Shown here piece by piece: positions 35,307 to 45,700 of a stretch of DNA of 64,000 nucleotides. The notes under the pieces are model-generated. The model saw only the letters and a list, made by a program, of their open reading frames with translations. It was not told the DNA's origin and made no database searches. A program made the position numbers and the translations under genes. Numbering within the stretch: the first letter of the stretch is position 1; every line of letters begins with the position of its first letter. The stretch is from Accumulibacter sp. (lineage in GTDB: Bacteria > Pseudomonadota > Gammaproteobacteria > Burkholderiales > Rhodocyclaceae), in the NCBI RefSeq assembly GCF_036625195.1, contig NZ_JAZKUG010000001.1, forward strand, positions 2,480,001-2,544,000, read 5' to 3'.

Positions 35307-36349
35307 GCTGGCGCGTCCTCGTCATCCGACGCTGCCTCGTCCTGCAACTCGGCCTCGATCTGCTCGATGCTGGGGAGATAGCGCGCCAGATCATCCGGCA
35401 ATTGCAGCTTGTATTCCGCCACGCCAATGGGCTGCGTCATGCCGCGCAGGGCGTATTCGGCAACGATGCGATGCTGCTGCTTGCAGAGCAGCAAGCCGAT
35501 GGTGGGCTGGTCGTCGGCACTCTTCAGCCGCTCATCCACCAGCGTGACGTAGAAATTGAGTTGCCCGGCGTGTTCCGGCTTGAAGGCGCCGCCCTTGAGC
35601 TCCACCACCAGGAAGCGGTGCAGGCGGTAATTGTAGAACAGCAGATCGATGTAGAAATCCTCGTCCGCCACCTCGACATGCACCTGGCGGCCGGCGAAGG
35701 CAAAGCCCTCACCCAGTTCCATCAGCAGCTTGGTGATATGGCGCACCATCGCGCCCTCAATGTCCCGTTCCAGCGCATCTTCGGACACGCCGAGAAAATC
35801 GAAGAGGTAGGGATCCTTCAGGGTTTGCTGCGCCAGTTCGGAATCCGGCCGCGGCAAGCGTTGTTCGAAGTTGGTCACCGCGTTACCGGATCGCAAGTGC
35901 AGCGCTGTGGAAATATGATGCCACATCACATTGCGCGACCAGCCGTGCTCGATAGCCTTGGCGAGATACCATTCACGGTCTGAGCGCGTCTTCAGCTTGT
36001 CCAGCAGGGTCACCTGGTGATACCACGGCAATTGTGCAAGTACCTCTTGCACAAATGTCGGCTCTGGCCACGCCTCGGCGAAACTGCGCATGTAGAGCAG
36101 GTTTCGACGCGAGAATCCCTTCATGTCGGGAAACGCCGCCGTCAAGTCCCTGGCAAGCTGATCGATAACCTTCGCACCCCAGCCCTGAGCTTGCTGACGT
36201 TCCAGGATGTCGCGGCCGATCTGCCAATACAGCAAGACCAGCTCGCGATTGACGGCAAGCACAGCCCTCTGCTGGACGTTCTGGACGTGCTGCTTGATAC
36301 CGGACAGCCAGGCGGCGTAATCGACTGGCAGCACGCGGACATCACGCAT
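35303..36349 (-). CDS. DUF1016/YhcG-type PD-(D/E)XK nuclease (second copy, GC-rich)
   Basis: The 348-residue protein has the two-part YhcG build. The helical N-terminal region (RAVLAVNRELVLLYWQIGRDI, WGAKVIDQLARDL, FSRRNLLYMRSFAEAWP) probably binds DNA or protein. The C-terminal PD-(D/E)XK nuclease domain reads DFYIDLLFYNYRLHRFLVVELK (Asp and Glu-x-Lys). Members often lie in restriction and defence loci. It overlaps pglZ by ATGA and the pglX remnant by 8 nt. Its GC content is like that of the BREX core, unlike its paralogue at 38.0-39.1 kb, which suggests it is the older resident. A role as a BREX accessory nuclease is inference. Confidence 0.88.
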   Translation of the reverse strand: MRDVRVLPVDYAAWLSGIKQHVQNVQQRAVLAVNRELVLLYWQIGRDILERQQAQGWGAKVIDQLARDLTAAFPDMKGFSRRNLLYMRSFAEAWPEPTFVQEVLAQLPWYHQVTLLDKLKTRSDREWYLAKAIEHGWSRNVMWHHISTALHLRSGNAVTNFEQRLPRPDSELAQQTLKDPYLFDFLGVSEDALERDIEGAMVRHITKLLMELGEGFAFAGRQVHVEVADEDFYIDLLFYNYRLHRFLVVELKGGAFKPEHAGQLNFYVTLVDERLKSADDQPTIGLLLCKQQHRIVAEYALRGMTQPIGVAEYKLQLPDDLARYLPSIEQIEAELQDEAASDDEDAPA

Positions 36350-36830
36350 TCCGGGGACCTTTCACCTCGACGGCGCGCCCGCGATCCTCTTGATCGAGCG
36401 TGATGCGCCGATGGGCGTAGTGGCGCAGTTTCTCGTCGTAGGCGAGGAACTCGAGGTGCTTCTTCTTCAGCCACTCGATCCGTTTGGCCATCCTGTTGCG
36501 GGCGGCGGTGGAACTGGCGGCGTCGTCAACAAGCCAGAGTTCGTAAGAGATGGGGACGATACCGTCGGCGTCTGCGGGGAAAGTGGCGTAGCGTTCAGGC
36601 TCGAATCCGGCATTGCCCGCATGGGCGTAGATCAGGCCGAGCTCGTCGCGGCTGTAGCGGCTCATCATGCAGCCGATGGCGTAGGAGATCAGGCGCTGGC
36701 AGTCTTTTTCGCGCTCGGCGCGAGCCAGGGTGATTTGGTCAATTTGCCAGTAGAGCAGGGTTGTCGCCGGAGGTGTGTTAGGTTGCATAGACACGTTATG
36801 CATGTCCACCTCCCATTCGTGCAGACACAT
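36342..36830 (-). pseudogene. remnant of a second pglX (C-terminal pieces only)
   Basis: The 162-codon frame is a patchwork of PglX C-terminal sequence. LISYAIGCMMSRYSRDELGL, IYAHAGNAGFEPERYATFPA and DADGIVPISYELW match the intact PglX (SYAIGCMMGRYS, ADADGIVPVTDELWF). Then, with about 100 residues missing, STAARNRMAKRIEWLKKKH and LAYDEKLRHYAHRRITLD match its very end. It differs at many residues from the intact gene, so it comes from a different pglX allele and not from a recent copy. The methyltransferase domain is absent. It is open and might still be translated. It looks like the scar of a cassette exchange. Confidence 0.85.
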
Positions 36831-38031
36831 TTCGTCTCATCATGGCAATGATGTTTTCTAGTCTGCGTAGCAGGTCATCGAAGGTCATGATGTCGATCAT
36901 ATTGGCGTACTTCCTTCGGATGATTTCGAAATCCAAGCGCTGCTCACCCGAAAAGTCGTTGTCGCGTCCGAGCAGGATCATCGCCTTCGGATTAGTGATC
37001 TTCAATTCCAGTCCATCGGGGAGTTCACTTTTGCGCTTGTCGTATATTTCCCGCTCTCCTGGCTGGCCCCACTTGTTCAAGTGAAACAGGTATTTCTCCG
37101 CTTGCATCACCGACCCAGCAAGTTCGGTTCGCGGCGTATGGTTGTCACGGTATTTGTTGCTGGACAGCAGCGCATTGGCGAAAGGCTTCTTGATCTCAAT
37201 GATGTCAATGTTTCCATTGACATCCACTAGCATCAGGTCAATGTAGCGGTCAGTCACCTTGCCGGCTTTCGAGTAAAAGTCCTTGATGTGCACGTTTTCG
37301 AGCACGGCGATGTACTTCGGGAAGACAAATAACAGAAGTTCCAGAATCTTCTTTTGCCAATTCTTTTCTGTGTAACTATCGGCAACCTTGAGCATCCCTT
37401 CAAGTTCGTTGTGGATATATTCAAATTTTTGCAGCTCGAAATTTTCAAGGATGCTATTTCTGGATGTGGCAACAAGACGTTTCTTCCTTGCCAGATAACT
37501 ATTGAGTTTTCCTTCCGCGTCTGAAAGCGTTCCAAAGTAATCTTTGAGCACACGTGAGATACGTGATCTGGCGTAGTGGGTCAGTTCAGTGGATGTCGGG
37601 AAGGTTCGAATGAGCAGTTCAAAATCGCTAAACGGAATCGCATTCTCGTTTTCACCGCCGACAATGATTTGCTCATCGATCAATTCGTCAATTTTTCGAA
37701 AGATAGAAATATCTCTGTTCGCAACGAAAACTTGAGGATCAAGCCTCATGGCTTTGTCTAGCAACAGGTCGTGTTTCAGGCCAAGAATGGCTTTGTCAAT
37801 TCTGTAATAGCCGTCTTCGGCTCCACCCAATTTGAAAATACGCTCTGCATCATCCTCGTCGTCAGTTTGCTGGGGCTGTGAAACGAGATCACCAGTGGTG
37901 AAGGTAAACGTCCGACGCAGGGTAACTTCGTCATCCTGCTTGAGCTTTTCATCAAGCCACCGCACGCTGTTGAACCGATCGGGCACATAGGTCAAAAGCA
38001 GGCTATCAGCCTGTTTTGAAATCTTGATCAT
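36796..38031 (-). CDS. Shedu-like (DUF4263) nuclease
   Basis: The 411-residue protein has a C-terminal DUF4263 domain of the Shedu anti-phage type. The PD-(D/E)XK-like core is DRYIDLMLVDVNGNIDIIEIKKP (Asp; Glu-x-Lys), followed by ELAGSVMQAEKYLFHLNKWG. The N-terminal half (LLLTYVPDRFNSVRWLDEKL, FELLIRTFPTSTELTHYARS) has the length of Shedu sensing regions. Shedu proteins act alone as single-gene nucleases against phage. It overlaps the upstream DUF1016 gene by ATGA and runs 35 bp into the pglX remnant. The DNA is visibly poorer in GC (25 of 60 in the line at 37381), a sign of separate transfer. Identity to known SduA cannot be measured here. Confidence 0.82.
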   Translation of the reverse strand: MIKISKQADSLLLTYVPDRFNSVRWLDEKLKQDDEVTLRRTFTFTTGDLVSQPQQTDDEDDAERIFKLGGAEDGYYRIDKAILGLKHDLLLDKAMRLDPQVFVANRDISIFRKIDELIDEQIIVGGENENAIPFSDFELLIRTFPTSTELTHYARSRISRVLKDYFGTLSDAEGKLNSYLARKKRLVATSRNSILENFELQKFEYIHNELEGMLKVADSYTEKNWQKKILELLLFVFPKYIAVLENVHIKDFYSKAGKVTDRYIDLMLVDVNGNIDIIEIKKPFANALLSSNKYRDNHTPRTELAGSVMQAEKYLFHLNKWGQPGEREIYDKRKSELPDGLELKITNPKAMILLGRDNDFSGEQRLDFEIIRRKYANMIDIMTFDDLLRRLENIIAMMRRNVSARMGGGHA

Positions 38032-39149
38032 TGACTGCCACCGTTGCTATTGCCGTCATCCACTTCTTGCAACTGCTGCAAGTCATTCTCGATTTCCTCT
38101 ACCGTCGGCATTGCGCCCTTCAAATTGTCCGGCAAGGTTTCCACCAGGGTGTATTCGCTCACGCCCATGGGTTTATTCATGTCACGCAGGGCAAATTCCA
38201 CCTCGATGTTGTTTTTATCGCGACACAACAGCAGGCCGATGGTGGGCTGGTCGTCATCGCGTTTGAGCAGGCTGTCTACTGCGGACAGGTAAAAGTTGAG
38301 CTTGCCGGCGAATTCCGGGATAAATTTGCGGTTCTTGAGTTCTACGACCACATAACATTTCAGCGTAACGTGGTAAAACAACAGGTCAATGTAGTAATCG
38401 TTACCGGCAATTTCCAGGTGGTATTGACGGCCGATGAAGGCAAAGCCCTTGCCCAGTTCCAACAGGAATTGGGTGATGTGCTGGGTGAGTTGCCGCTCGA
38501 CATCCCGTTCGTTGTACGGTTCCGTCATGGACATGAAGTCGAAGGTATAAGGGTCTTTGAGGGTTTGCTGGGCCAGGTCAGACTGTGGGAATGGCAAGGT
38601 ACGGGAAAAGTTGGTCACCGCCTTGCCTGCGCGGGCATACAAGTTTGACTTCAGTTGCAGCGCCAGCACATCGCGGCTCCAGCCTTGCTCCAGGGTTTGC
38701 TCAATGTAAAAACGGGCTTCGGCCACGCTGTGGCACCGGGTAAAAATCTGGATGTTATGGCCCCAGGGCATTTGGTCAACAGGCTGTTGACCAAATGGCG
38801 CGACTGCGCTGTCTATTGCGGGAATGCCTTGCGCACCGGTGTAGAACTGAAAGAAGCGCAGGCAATACTTCAAGTTGGAGGTGGACAAGCCCTTGATGTC
38901 TGGAAAGGCCTTTTGCAAGTCGGCCGAGAGTTGGGCAATCAGCTTGTCACCCCATTGGCTTTGAGCCTGTTTGTGGGCAATCATCGCACCCAGCTCCCAG
39001 TAAAACAGAATCAACTCACGGCTGGCCGCCAGCGCCATGCGCAAGCGCACGGAGACGATGCGCCGCTTGATGGTGCTGAGCCACTCTTGGTATTCGGCCA
39101 GCGCATTGGGCTGGAGAGTCAGAAAGTCTGTCATGGTGGGTTCGATCAT
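38028..39149 (-). CDS. DUF1016/YhcG-type PD-(D/E)XK nuclease (first copy, lower GC)
   Basis: This 373-residue paralogue of the protein at 35303 has the same order. The helical N-terminus includes RMALAASRELILFYWELGAMI, WGDKLIAQLSADLQKAFPDI and LSTSNLKYCLRFFQFY. The nuclease domain reads YYIDLLFYHVTLKCYVVVELK, followed by FAGKLNFYLSAVDSLLK and QPTIGLLLCRDKNN. The two are clearly diverged, so they are separate acquisitions. It is coupled to the Shedu-like gene by ATGA and starts about 30 bp after pglX. Start choice is uncertain (GTG 39155, ATG 39149 or ATG 39134), with no clear ribosome-binding site. Confidence 0.87.
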   Translation of the reverse strand: MIEPTMTDFLTLQPNALAEYQEWLSTIKRRIVSVRLRMALAASRELILFYWELGAMIAHKQAQSQWGDKLIAQLSADLQKAFPDIKGLSTSNLKYCLRFFQFYTGAQGIPAIDSAVAPFGQQPVDQMPWGHNIQIFTRCHSVAEARFYIEQTLEQGWSRDVLALQLKSNLYARAGKAVTNFSRTLPFPQSDLAQQTLKDPYTFDFMSMTEPYNERDVERQLTQHITQFLLELGKGFAFIGRQYHLEIAGNDYYIDLLFYHVTLKCYVVVELKNRKFIPEFAGKLNFYLSAVDSLLKRDDDQPTIGLLLCRDKNNIEVEFALRDMNKPMGVSEYTLVETLPDNLKGAMPTVEEIENDLQQLQEVDDGNSNGGSQ

Positions 39150-39180
39150 GCGCACTTAGAAGTCGACGGGCAGCAAAACA

Positions 39181-42100
39181 TCAATCATCACTTGCGCCCC
39201 CCGTCACCGCCTTCACTTCAGCCAACAAATCCCCGAATTTTCCGTAGTTCACCTTCACCCCATCATCGAGATCGAGACTGATGCGCCTATCGGCGTAGTG
39301 GCGCAGCTTTTCGTCGTAGGCAAGCAGTTCGACGTGCTTTTTCTTCAGCGATTCGATCTGCTTGGCGATCTTGTTCCGAGCGGTGGAGGAGGTGGCAGCA
39401 TCCTTGTCCTTTTCCAGCATTTCGATGCGCGACTGCATTTTGCCGGTGAGCGGGACGACGTACTCGGCGCGCACGCGGGCCAGTGTGCCTTCGTGGTAAC
39501 GGTGCAGATAGACCAGCGCCTGGAAGGCGCCTTGCTTGCCGCTGCTGAAGAGCCAGTAGATCGGGCGCTTTTTGTAGGTGGAGCAGTGGTCCTTGAAGAA
39601 CTTGTCGGCGAGGTAGCGGCGGATCGCCTCGATGGGCGTTTCGCTGGCTTTCGCACCGAGATTGCCGGCGAGCCAGGCCATGTTCTGATCGAGCTTCTCG
39701 GCACCCCAGGTGGCGCGCAGGAACTCACATACACGGTTGGCGGCGTCGTCGTCGAACCAGAGTTCGTCGGTAACGGGCACGATGCCGTCGGCGTCGGCCG
39801 GGAAGGTCTTGTAGCGCGTGGCGTCGAAACCGACGTTGCCGGCGTGGGCGTAGATCAGGCCGGGCGCGTCCAGGCTGTAGCGACCCATCATGCAGCCAAT
39901 GGCGTAGGAGACCAGCTCCTGAATGGTGTCTTGGCGGAAGCGGGTCCATTGCTCCTCTTCGGTGAGCTTGCGGCCGTAGCGGTAGGCGGGGTTCGCCGTG
40001 AGGGTGATCTGCGACAAAGGGACGTCGGGGGTGAGCTCGTCCGCCAGGCCGTATGCGTCGATGAAGAGGCGGTTGTTCTCCTCTTCGAGGCGCTTCATCT
40101 CGGCGATGGTGTCTCGGTTCTGGGTGATCCAGGCGGTGTAGCTGGATTCGAGAGTGGAGGCCGCGTCGGAGTGGGCCGTTAGGAGGGGGATGGATTGGAA
40201 GTCCCAGGAGCGTTCGTAGACGTTCCAATCTGAATAGGAGACCGCAAATATTCCTTCAAGAAACTCGAGATCATCTTGGGGCAATTCAATAAATGGGACT
40301 TTCTTTACCTGCTCGATTTCGAAATTAAGCGTTGGCGAAAGTATATGTAAGCAGGAGGCAACTACATTCGAATTAAGAAAAGCCACTACAGCTTTCTTAG
40401 AGCCATGATGTTTTGGAAAATAGCAACATCCTGCGACATCGAAGATAAATCCATTCGGGTAGTATCGCGCGGAAAAAGATCCCGAAGAAATTTTTGGCCA
40501 ACTCACAGACTCACCGAAATAGTATTCGCGACTCTTTAGACGGACCATCCAGCCTTGATTTAGTGTTGACTGGAATTGCTTTAGCTCTTGTCCATCGCTT
40601 TGATAGTTGATCAAAAACTCGTGATTCCCGTACCACTTCCTGTACGGACCACCCTTATTGTAGGGAAACCACTTCTTGCCAGATCCGTTTGCCTCTTCCA
40701 GACTAATAAACCCAAAGCCAATATCAGGCGTTGCCACTTCCCACCAAAGCCTGAGAAAACGATCGTTATCAGAGGTTGCAGCCCCCTGGCGGACTAAGCC
40801 GTATTCTTCTAAGGGCCTGTTTCGAGTGAATGCAGAAAAGAGTTTCTCAGTCGCGAAGTAGGCTATTGGACGGCCAGGGATCTTCCTAAACTCATCTTGA
40901 GTAGCCTCGAAGTACCATCCACAGTCACTGTTCTGAATAGACTGCTTCGTGTAGGCAGCCATTTCAGCATCGCCACCAGCGAATTCAACCAGCCGAATGA
41001 AACCACCCTTCGAATTCGACACGTGGGCATTTCTGAAGACAAACGAGCAGATCTGAACCGTTGCGCCTTTGAACCCAGACAGCGGGAGTTCAACCAGGTT
41101 TACAAGCATCCGTGTCGACAAAACCAGCTCGCGGAGTGGCTCGTGAGATGAAATATACATCCATACGTTCGGACTCATCATTCCTATGCGGGCATTAGAT
41201 GCGCCCATCGCTGAACATCGAACCACGAACGCTGAGAAAAGGTCCTTCTCGTAGCCACTGTAGTGTTCCTTTAATAAATTCTTCAGAAATGGCGTGTGGT
41301 ATTTGCTGCCGATATACGGGGGATTGGCCACCACCGCGTCGTACTGCGCCGCCAGCAACTCAGCCTGCTGCACCAACGGCCCCAAACGCTTGAGCGCCTC
41401 CGACACAAAGAGGTCCTGACCGGTCGCCCCACTCAGCTGCTTCAGCGCCGGCAGCTTCTCCGCCAATCCCGCCGGCACCTGTATCAACGACCCAAAAGTC
41501 GTCGCGTGCTGGAACAGCCGCTTCAGCTCCGCGAGGTCCCTCGGCATCACCCCGTAGCCCCCGAGTTCCACCCCCTTCGCCAGCCCCTTCGCATCGAGCC
41601 CCGCGCTATCCACCAGCGCCATCACATTGAGCTTCACCCCCCGCTCAAACAGCCGGCGGTCATCCGCCCGCCCCTTCATCATCAGCGCAAAGCCCGTCAG
41701 CTGCGCCGCTCGCTCGTCGATGTCGAGGCCGAAGAGGTTCTTCTCCAGGATCAGCTGCGGGAGGTCTCTTTGCCGGTAGCCGCGCTCCAGGTAGATGGCC
41801 TTGAAGAGCTCATAGGCCTCCACCAAGATGTGCCCAGAGCCACTGGCCGGGTCGATGAGAGTCAACTCCTCCGGGTTGAGCATGCTGGGCGTGATGGCAG
41901 CGAGCTGCACCTTGACCTCGTCGGTCTGCTCGGCGGGCTCGATGTAGTACTCCATCTGCCCCTTGAGCGGCGACTGGGGATAGGTCGCCAGCCATTGCGC
42001 TCCGAGCGAGTTCTGGACCATGTACTTGACGATCCAGTTGGGCGTGAACAGCTGGGTCGCCGCTGGAATATCCTCCGAGGCCACCACCTTGCCGATGACC

Positions 42101-42777
42101 TGGTCCTTCTTCTCCGAAATGTAGAACTGGTAGAGCCAGCCGATGATCTCGATGTTGGCCCAGTCGCCTTCCGGAATCTCATCGACCAGCGAAGCGATCA
42201 ACGAGTCCGTACGGATGAGGTTGTCGGGCAGCAGCAGTTCGGATTCGTCGTCGATGCGCTCGAAGAGGAAGGGCATGGCGCGGGAGAGTGCGTTGCATTG
42301 CGCGACCAGCAAGAGCCGATAGAGCTCACCGTCCTTGTTGCCGGCGAGCTTGAGGTCGGCGATCTGGGCGGCGTTCAGGCCCGGAAGCGCACCGACCAGT
42401 TCGGTGGCGTGGGCGAGGATTTCCGGCAGGCCACCTTCCCGGCTCGACAGCGCCCGGTACCCGTGGTCCAGATAGTCGTGGATCTCCATGTAGCGCAGCG
42501 CGGCAAAACGGTTGAACCAGGTATAGGCCACCGCCTCGATGGTGTGCGCAAAGCCGTCCTTGTGGATGCGCTGAATCAGGCGTTCGCGCTGCTGCTGCAT
42601 CTCGGCGGGCCATGCCTGCCCGGCGATGACGACGATGTCACCGGTTTTCTCGCTGGGGGCGATGTCGAGCTTTCCCCCTTGCGCAGACAGTCCGAGCTGG
42701 TTGGCGCGCGCCTGAACGGCAGCGATGAAATCCTTGCGGGCTTGCGGGGCGTAAGACTTGAGCTTGGCGGTGTTCAT
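39181..42777 (-). CDS. pglX: BREX type 1 adenine-specific DNA methyltransferase PglX
   Basis: The 1198-residue N6-adenine methyltransferase marks host BREX sites. The SAM motif LIDPASGSGHILVEAYELF is near residue 310, and the catalytic NPPY (VVANPPYIGSKYH) near 482. The target-recognition region lies at about residues 500-850, and a long helical C-terminal part follows (SYAIGCMMGRYSLDAPGLIY, KKKHVELLAYDEKLRHYADR). The DNA for about 40230-41290, which encodes the recognition region, drops to roughly 40% GC against clearly GC-rich flanks, so that part was probably exchanged. The start ATG at 42777 has GAAGAA upstream. It follows brxC by 9 bp. Confidence 0.97.
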   Translation of the reverse strand: MNTAKLKSYAPQARKDFIAAVQARANQLGLSAQGGKLDIAPSEKTGDIVVIAGQAWPAEMQQQRERLIQRIHKDGFAHTIEAVAYTWFNRFAALRYMEIHDYLDHGYRALSSREGGLPEILAHATELVGALPGLNAAQIADLKLAGNKDGELYRLLLVAQCNALSRAMPFLFERIDDESELLLPDNLIRTDSLIASLVDEIPEGDWANIEIIGWLYQFYISEKKDQVIGKVVASEDIPAATQLFTPNWIVKYMVQNSLGAQWLATYPQSPLKGQMEYYIEPAEQTDEVKVQLAAITPSMLNPEELTLIDPASGSGHILVEAYELFKAIYLERGYRQRDLPQLILEKNLFGLDIDERAAQLTGFALMMKGRADDRRLFERGVKLNVMALVDSAGLDAKGLAKGVELGGYGVMPRDLAELKRLFQHATTFGSLIQVPAGLAEKLPALKQLSGATGQDLFVSEALKRLGPLVQQAELLAAQYDAVVANPPYIGSKYHTPFLKNLLKEHYSGYEKDLFSAFVVRCSAMGASNARIGMMSPNVWMYISSHEPLRELVLSTRMLVNLVELPLSGFKGATVQICSFVFRNAHVSNSKGGFIRLVEFAGGDAEMAAYTKQSIQNSDCGWYFEATQDEFRKIPGRPIAYFATEKLFSAFTRNRPLEEYGLVRQGAATSDNDRFLRLWWEVATPDIGFGFISLEEANGSGKKWFPYNKGGPYRKWYGNHEFLINYQSDGQELKQFQSTLNQGWMVRLKSREYYFGESVSWPKISSGSFSARYYPNGFIFDVAGCCYFPKHHGSKKAVVAFLNSNVVASCLHILSPTLNFEIEQVKKVPFIELPQDDLEFLEGIFAVSYSDWNVYERSWDFQSIPLLTAHSDAASTLESSYTAWITQNRDTIAEMKRLEEENNRLFIDAYGLADELTPDVPLSQITLTANPAYRYGRKLTEEEQWTRFRQDTIQELVSYAIGCMMGRYSLDAPGLIYAHAGNVGFDATRYKTFPADADGIVPVTDELWFDDDAANRVCEFLRATWGAEKLDQNMAWLAGNLGAKASETPIEAIRRYLADKFFKDHCSTYKKRPIYWLFSSGKQGAFQALVYLHRYHEGTLARVRAEYVVPLTGKMQSRIEMLEKDKDAATSSTARNKIAKQIESLKKKHVELLAYDEKLRHYADRRISLDLDDGVKVNYGKFGDLLAEVKAVTGGASDD

Positions 42778-42786
42778 GGCTTCTTC

Positions 42787-45700
42787 TTATTGGATGCGTA
42801 CGCGCTGGCCTGCCTGGATAGCGGCGAGAAGTTCGGACTTGAGCCTGGCGATGTAGCTTTCGACCTCGGCTCCCGTTTCCAGATAGGTCGTGGGCGAAAG
42901 CTCTGCAGCCCGAATGACTTTCACGGGTTTCGGAGCTGTCGTGTTGGCACCGGTCGTGAAGACGTTTCGTGTCGTCGCACCTCCGGGATCCTCCACCACC
43001 GTGGCGGGCTTCTGGCTGGCCGATTCGATGATGTGCATCGCGTCGTCAAGCAGCTCGCCGGCTTGCCCCTGAAAGTAGAAGATCTTCGGAATACTGGATA
43101 GCTCTGCGACCTTCGTCTTCAGCGTCTGCAAAGGCAGCAAAGCCTTGTTGCGCAGGTCCGCGTCTGCCTGAACCTGATCCAGAGCTTTCAGGACTTCGGC
43201 AATCTTTGCGTCAATGGACTTGAGAGCGCGTTCACGCTTTGCTTGAGCGGCGGTTTCATTGACGCCCTCGACGATCTTGATCAGTGCTTCGATGCGCGGA
43301 ATCTGGTCGTATGGCGCCGGATGGTCGCGTATCGACTCCAGGTCGGCGAGTGAGGTGGCGACGGCAGGAAGCTTGAGCAGGACGTCCCGGTTTTCGGCAA
43401 AGCCGGTCAGCGCGTCGAGCAGCTTGCGCCAGGTCGGAAGCTGCGTTTTGTAGAAGCTGACGACATCATGGATATCTTCGCTGGTGTCCAGCCAGTCGCT
43501 CTTCGCGCTCAACATGGTCTCGATGAACTCGAAGGCGTCGCGGATCGCGAGCTGCTTGCCGATGCGGGTGACGGCCGTGTCGATCACCTCCTTGCCGGGA
43601 TGATGCCTGATCGCGGCGGTCTGGACGCAGCCCTTGAGGTCGGCCTGCCAGTCACCGAGGGCAGCGCGGTAATCCGCGACCAGCCCGTCCGCGTCTTCGC
43701 GGGCAATCCTGGCGAAGATTTCCTTGTAGAGATCGCGCGCCCGCTTGAGCGCGGCAGCATCCGGAACCTTCTTCTTGAGGAGTGAGACCTGCTTGAAGCG
43801 AACCGATTTGGTCAGCGGGTCGACGGCGCTCTTCGGGTCGAGGTCGTCGCCTTCGCGCATCAGCTTGATCTCGCCAGCCATGAACAGTCGGGCGACCAGC
43901 AGCACCACCTCCCATTCCGGCTTCCATCCCCAGGGGATGCCGGTGAAGCGATCGACGATATCGGAGAGCAGGACGCGCTCGCTGCTGGCCTTGAGGTGCA
44001 GGTAGTCGCGCAGTTCCTTGATCGCGAGGGGGTTGCCTTGTTCACCATTCAGGCTGAGGCCGTGCTGGCCGATCGTGTCGACGGCCAGCACGGCCTTGAT
44101 TTCGGCGATGGGGTCAGCCTGCCGTACCTTGAGATACGGGAGCTTGGTGTAGGTGTTGGAAATCAGATAAATGACCAGTTCGTCGAGCAGCGTGGTCGGG
44201 CTGGCGGCCTTGATCTGCGGCTTCTGGCCGAGCGCATAGAAGTCGCCGGTGACCATGAGTTCGCCCAGTTGCGCCAGGATGCGGCCACGGCGCTCGCGGT
44301 TTTCGTCCTTGCGGTCCGAGAGGATGCGTTTGAGCGATGCCGCGGCGGTGCTGGCCTTGGGACTGTCGATGCACTTCTCGATCTGCAGGTAGAGGGTCAG
44401 CTCGATGTCGAGCCGATCGCCTTCGGCGGTCCGGATCAGCGCCCGGCCACCCGATTCCGAGCTGCGCAGAATGCACCTGGCTTCGCTGAGCAGTTCGTAG
44501 TCGTCGCCGAGCGGAGTGGCGATTTCAAGGCTCAGCGGATGGCTGGCGTTCTTCCACGGGGCGCCATCGAGGAGGCGGTTGAAGTCGTAGTCGGCCTTGG
44601 TGTCCCTGTGGCGCACCTTGGTCTGCCCGCCGAGAAGGTCGTCGTAGATCAGCTCGCTGAGCAGCCGCCATTTTTCGTTGGCAGAGACGGTGACGTGGCC
44701 GATCTCGCGGGCGACATCACGCTCTTCGTTGGTCAGGAAGAACCAGAGGTCGCCATTGCGGCTGACGAGTCGCTGCCGTTCGAGCCGGGCGAGGCTTTCC
44801 TGGATGCGGCGCTTGAGGGCCAGCTTGTCGGCATCGATTTCATTGACGCAAAGGGTGGCGAGGTTGTCGATATTGGGTTTGACGATGTCCGGGATGTAAC
44901 GGATCAGGAACATCGCCTTGAGCAGATGGACGTCGTAGGACTCGAGCGCAGCGTTGCCCGGCGCTTCGTCGATCGAGCGCTTGGCCGTGGTGTCGATGAA
45001 GCTCTCGATCGAGGGGTAGAAGTCGTAGAGCGGGACCAGCGCGTCAATCCCCCGCTCCGCATTGAGAAGGGCGGCGGACTGGAAGGCGTCGAGCAACGAA
45101 CGTTCGCCTTTCGAGAGGTGCCTGCCGGTAGCGCCGACCTTGCGGATCGATTCAAAGATCTTCTGCAGCAGCGCGAACTGGTACGGCGCGAACGGGTAGC
45201 AGGCGACGAATTCTGTGGCGTCCTTGTAGCTCTTCATCGTGACCGAATTGCCGACGAAGGCGAGCTGGTTGTTGATGATGTCGCCCTTCTGTTCGAAGCG
45301 GTCGCGCAGGGCGACGTGGGCAGCTTCGGTCTTGGCGAGGAGACGTTCGCCGATCACCTCGTCGGTGTTGGAACTGGCCAGTGACAGACGGGTGTGGAAA
45401 CGCCCCTGAATCTTGGAGAAGTCCTGCGACCTGGCCTTGTTGGCTTCGCCGATCGCGGCGTCGATGTCTTCCTGACTGGTGACGATCACCCACGCGCGCC
45501 CCTGGCACAGCGTCCCCAGTTGCTCGGCGATGGTCTGCAAGGTGAGCATCAACTGCGTGTTGTTGCCGATGAACTGGCCGACTTCATCGACCAGAAAGAC
45601 GATCCGGTGCCCGGCCGGCTTGCTGGCGAGGTAGTCACGAATCAGCCTGGCGAGCCCTTCGATGTTGATCCGGTAGGTCTCGCGCGCGTTGTCGAACCAC

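Noticed and set aside
41296..43101. Long plus-strand open frames antisense to pglX and brxC
   Set aside because: The minus strand carries recognisable BREX proteins with catalytic motifs; the plus frames show only mirror composition.
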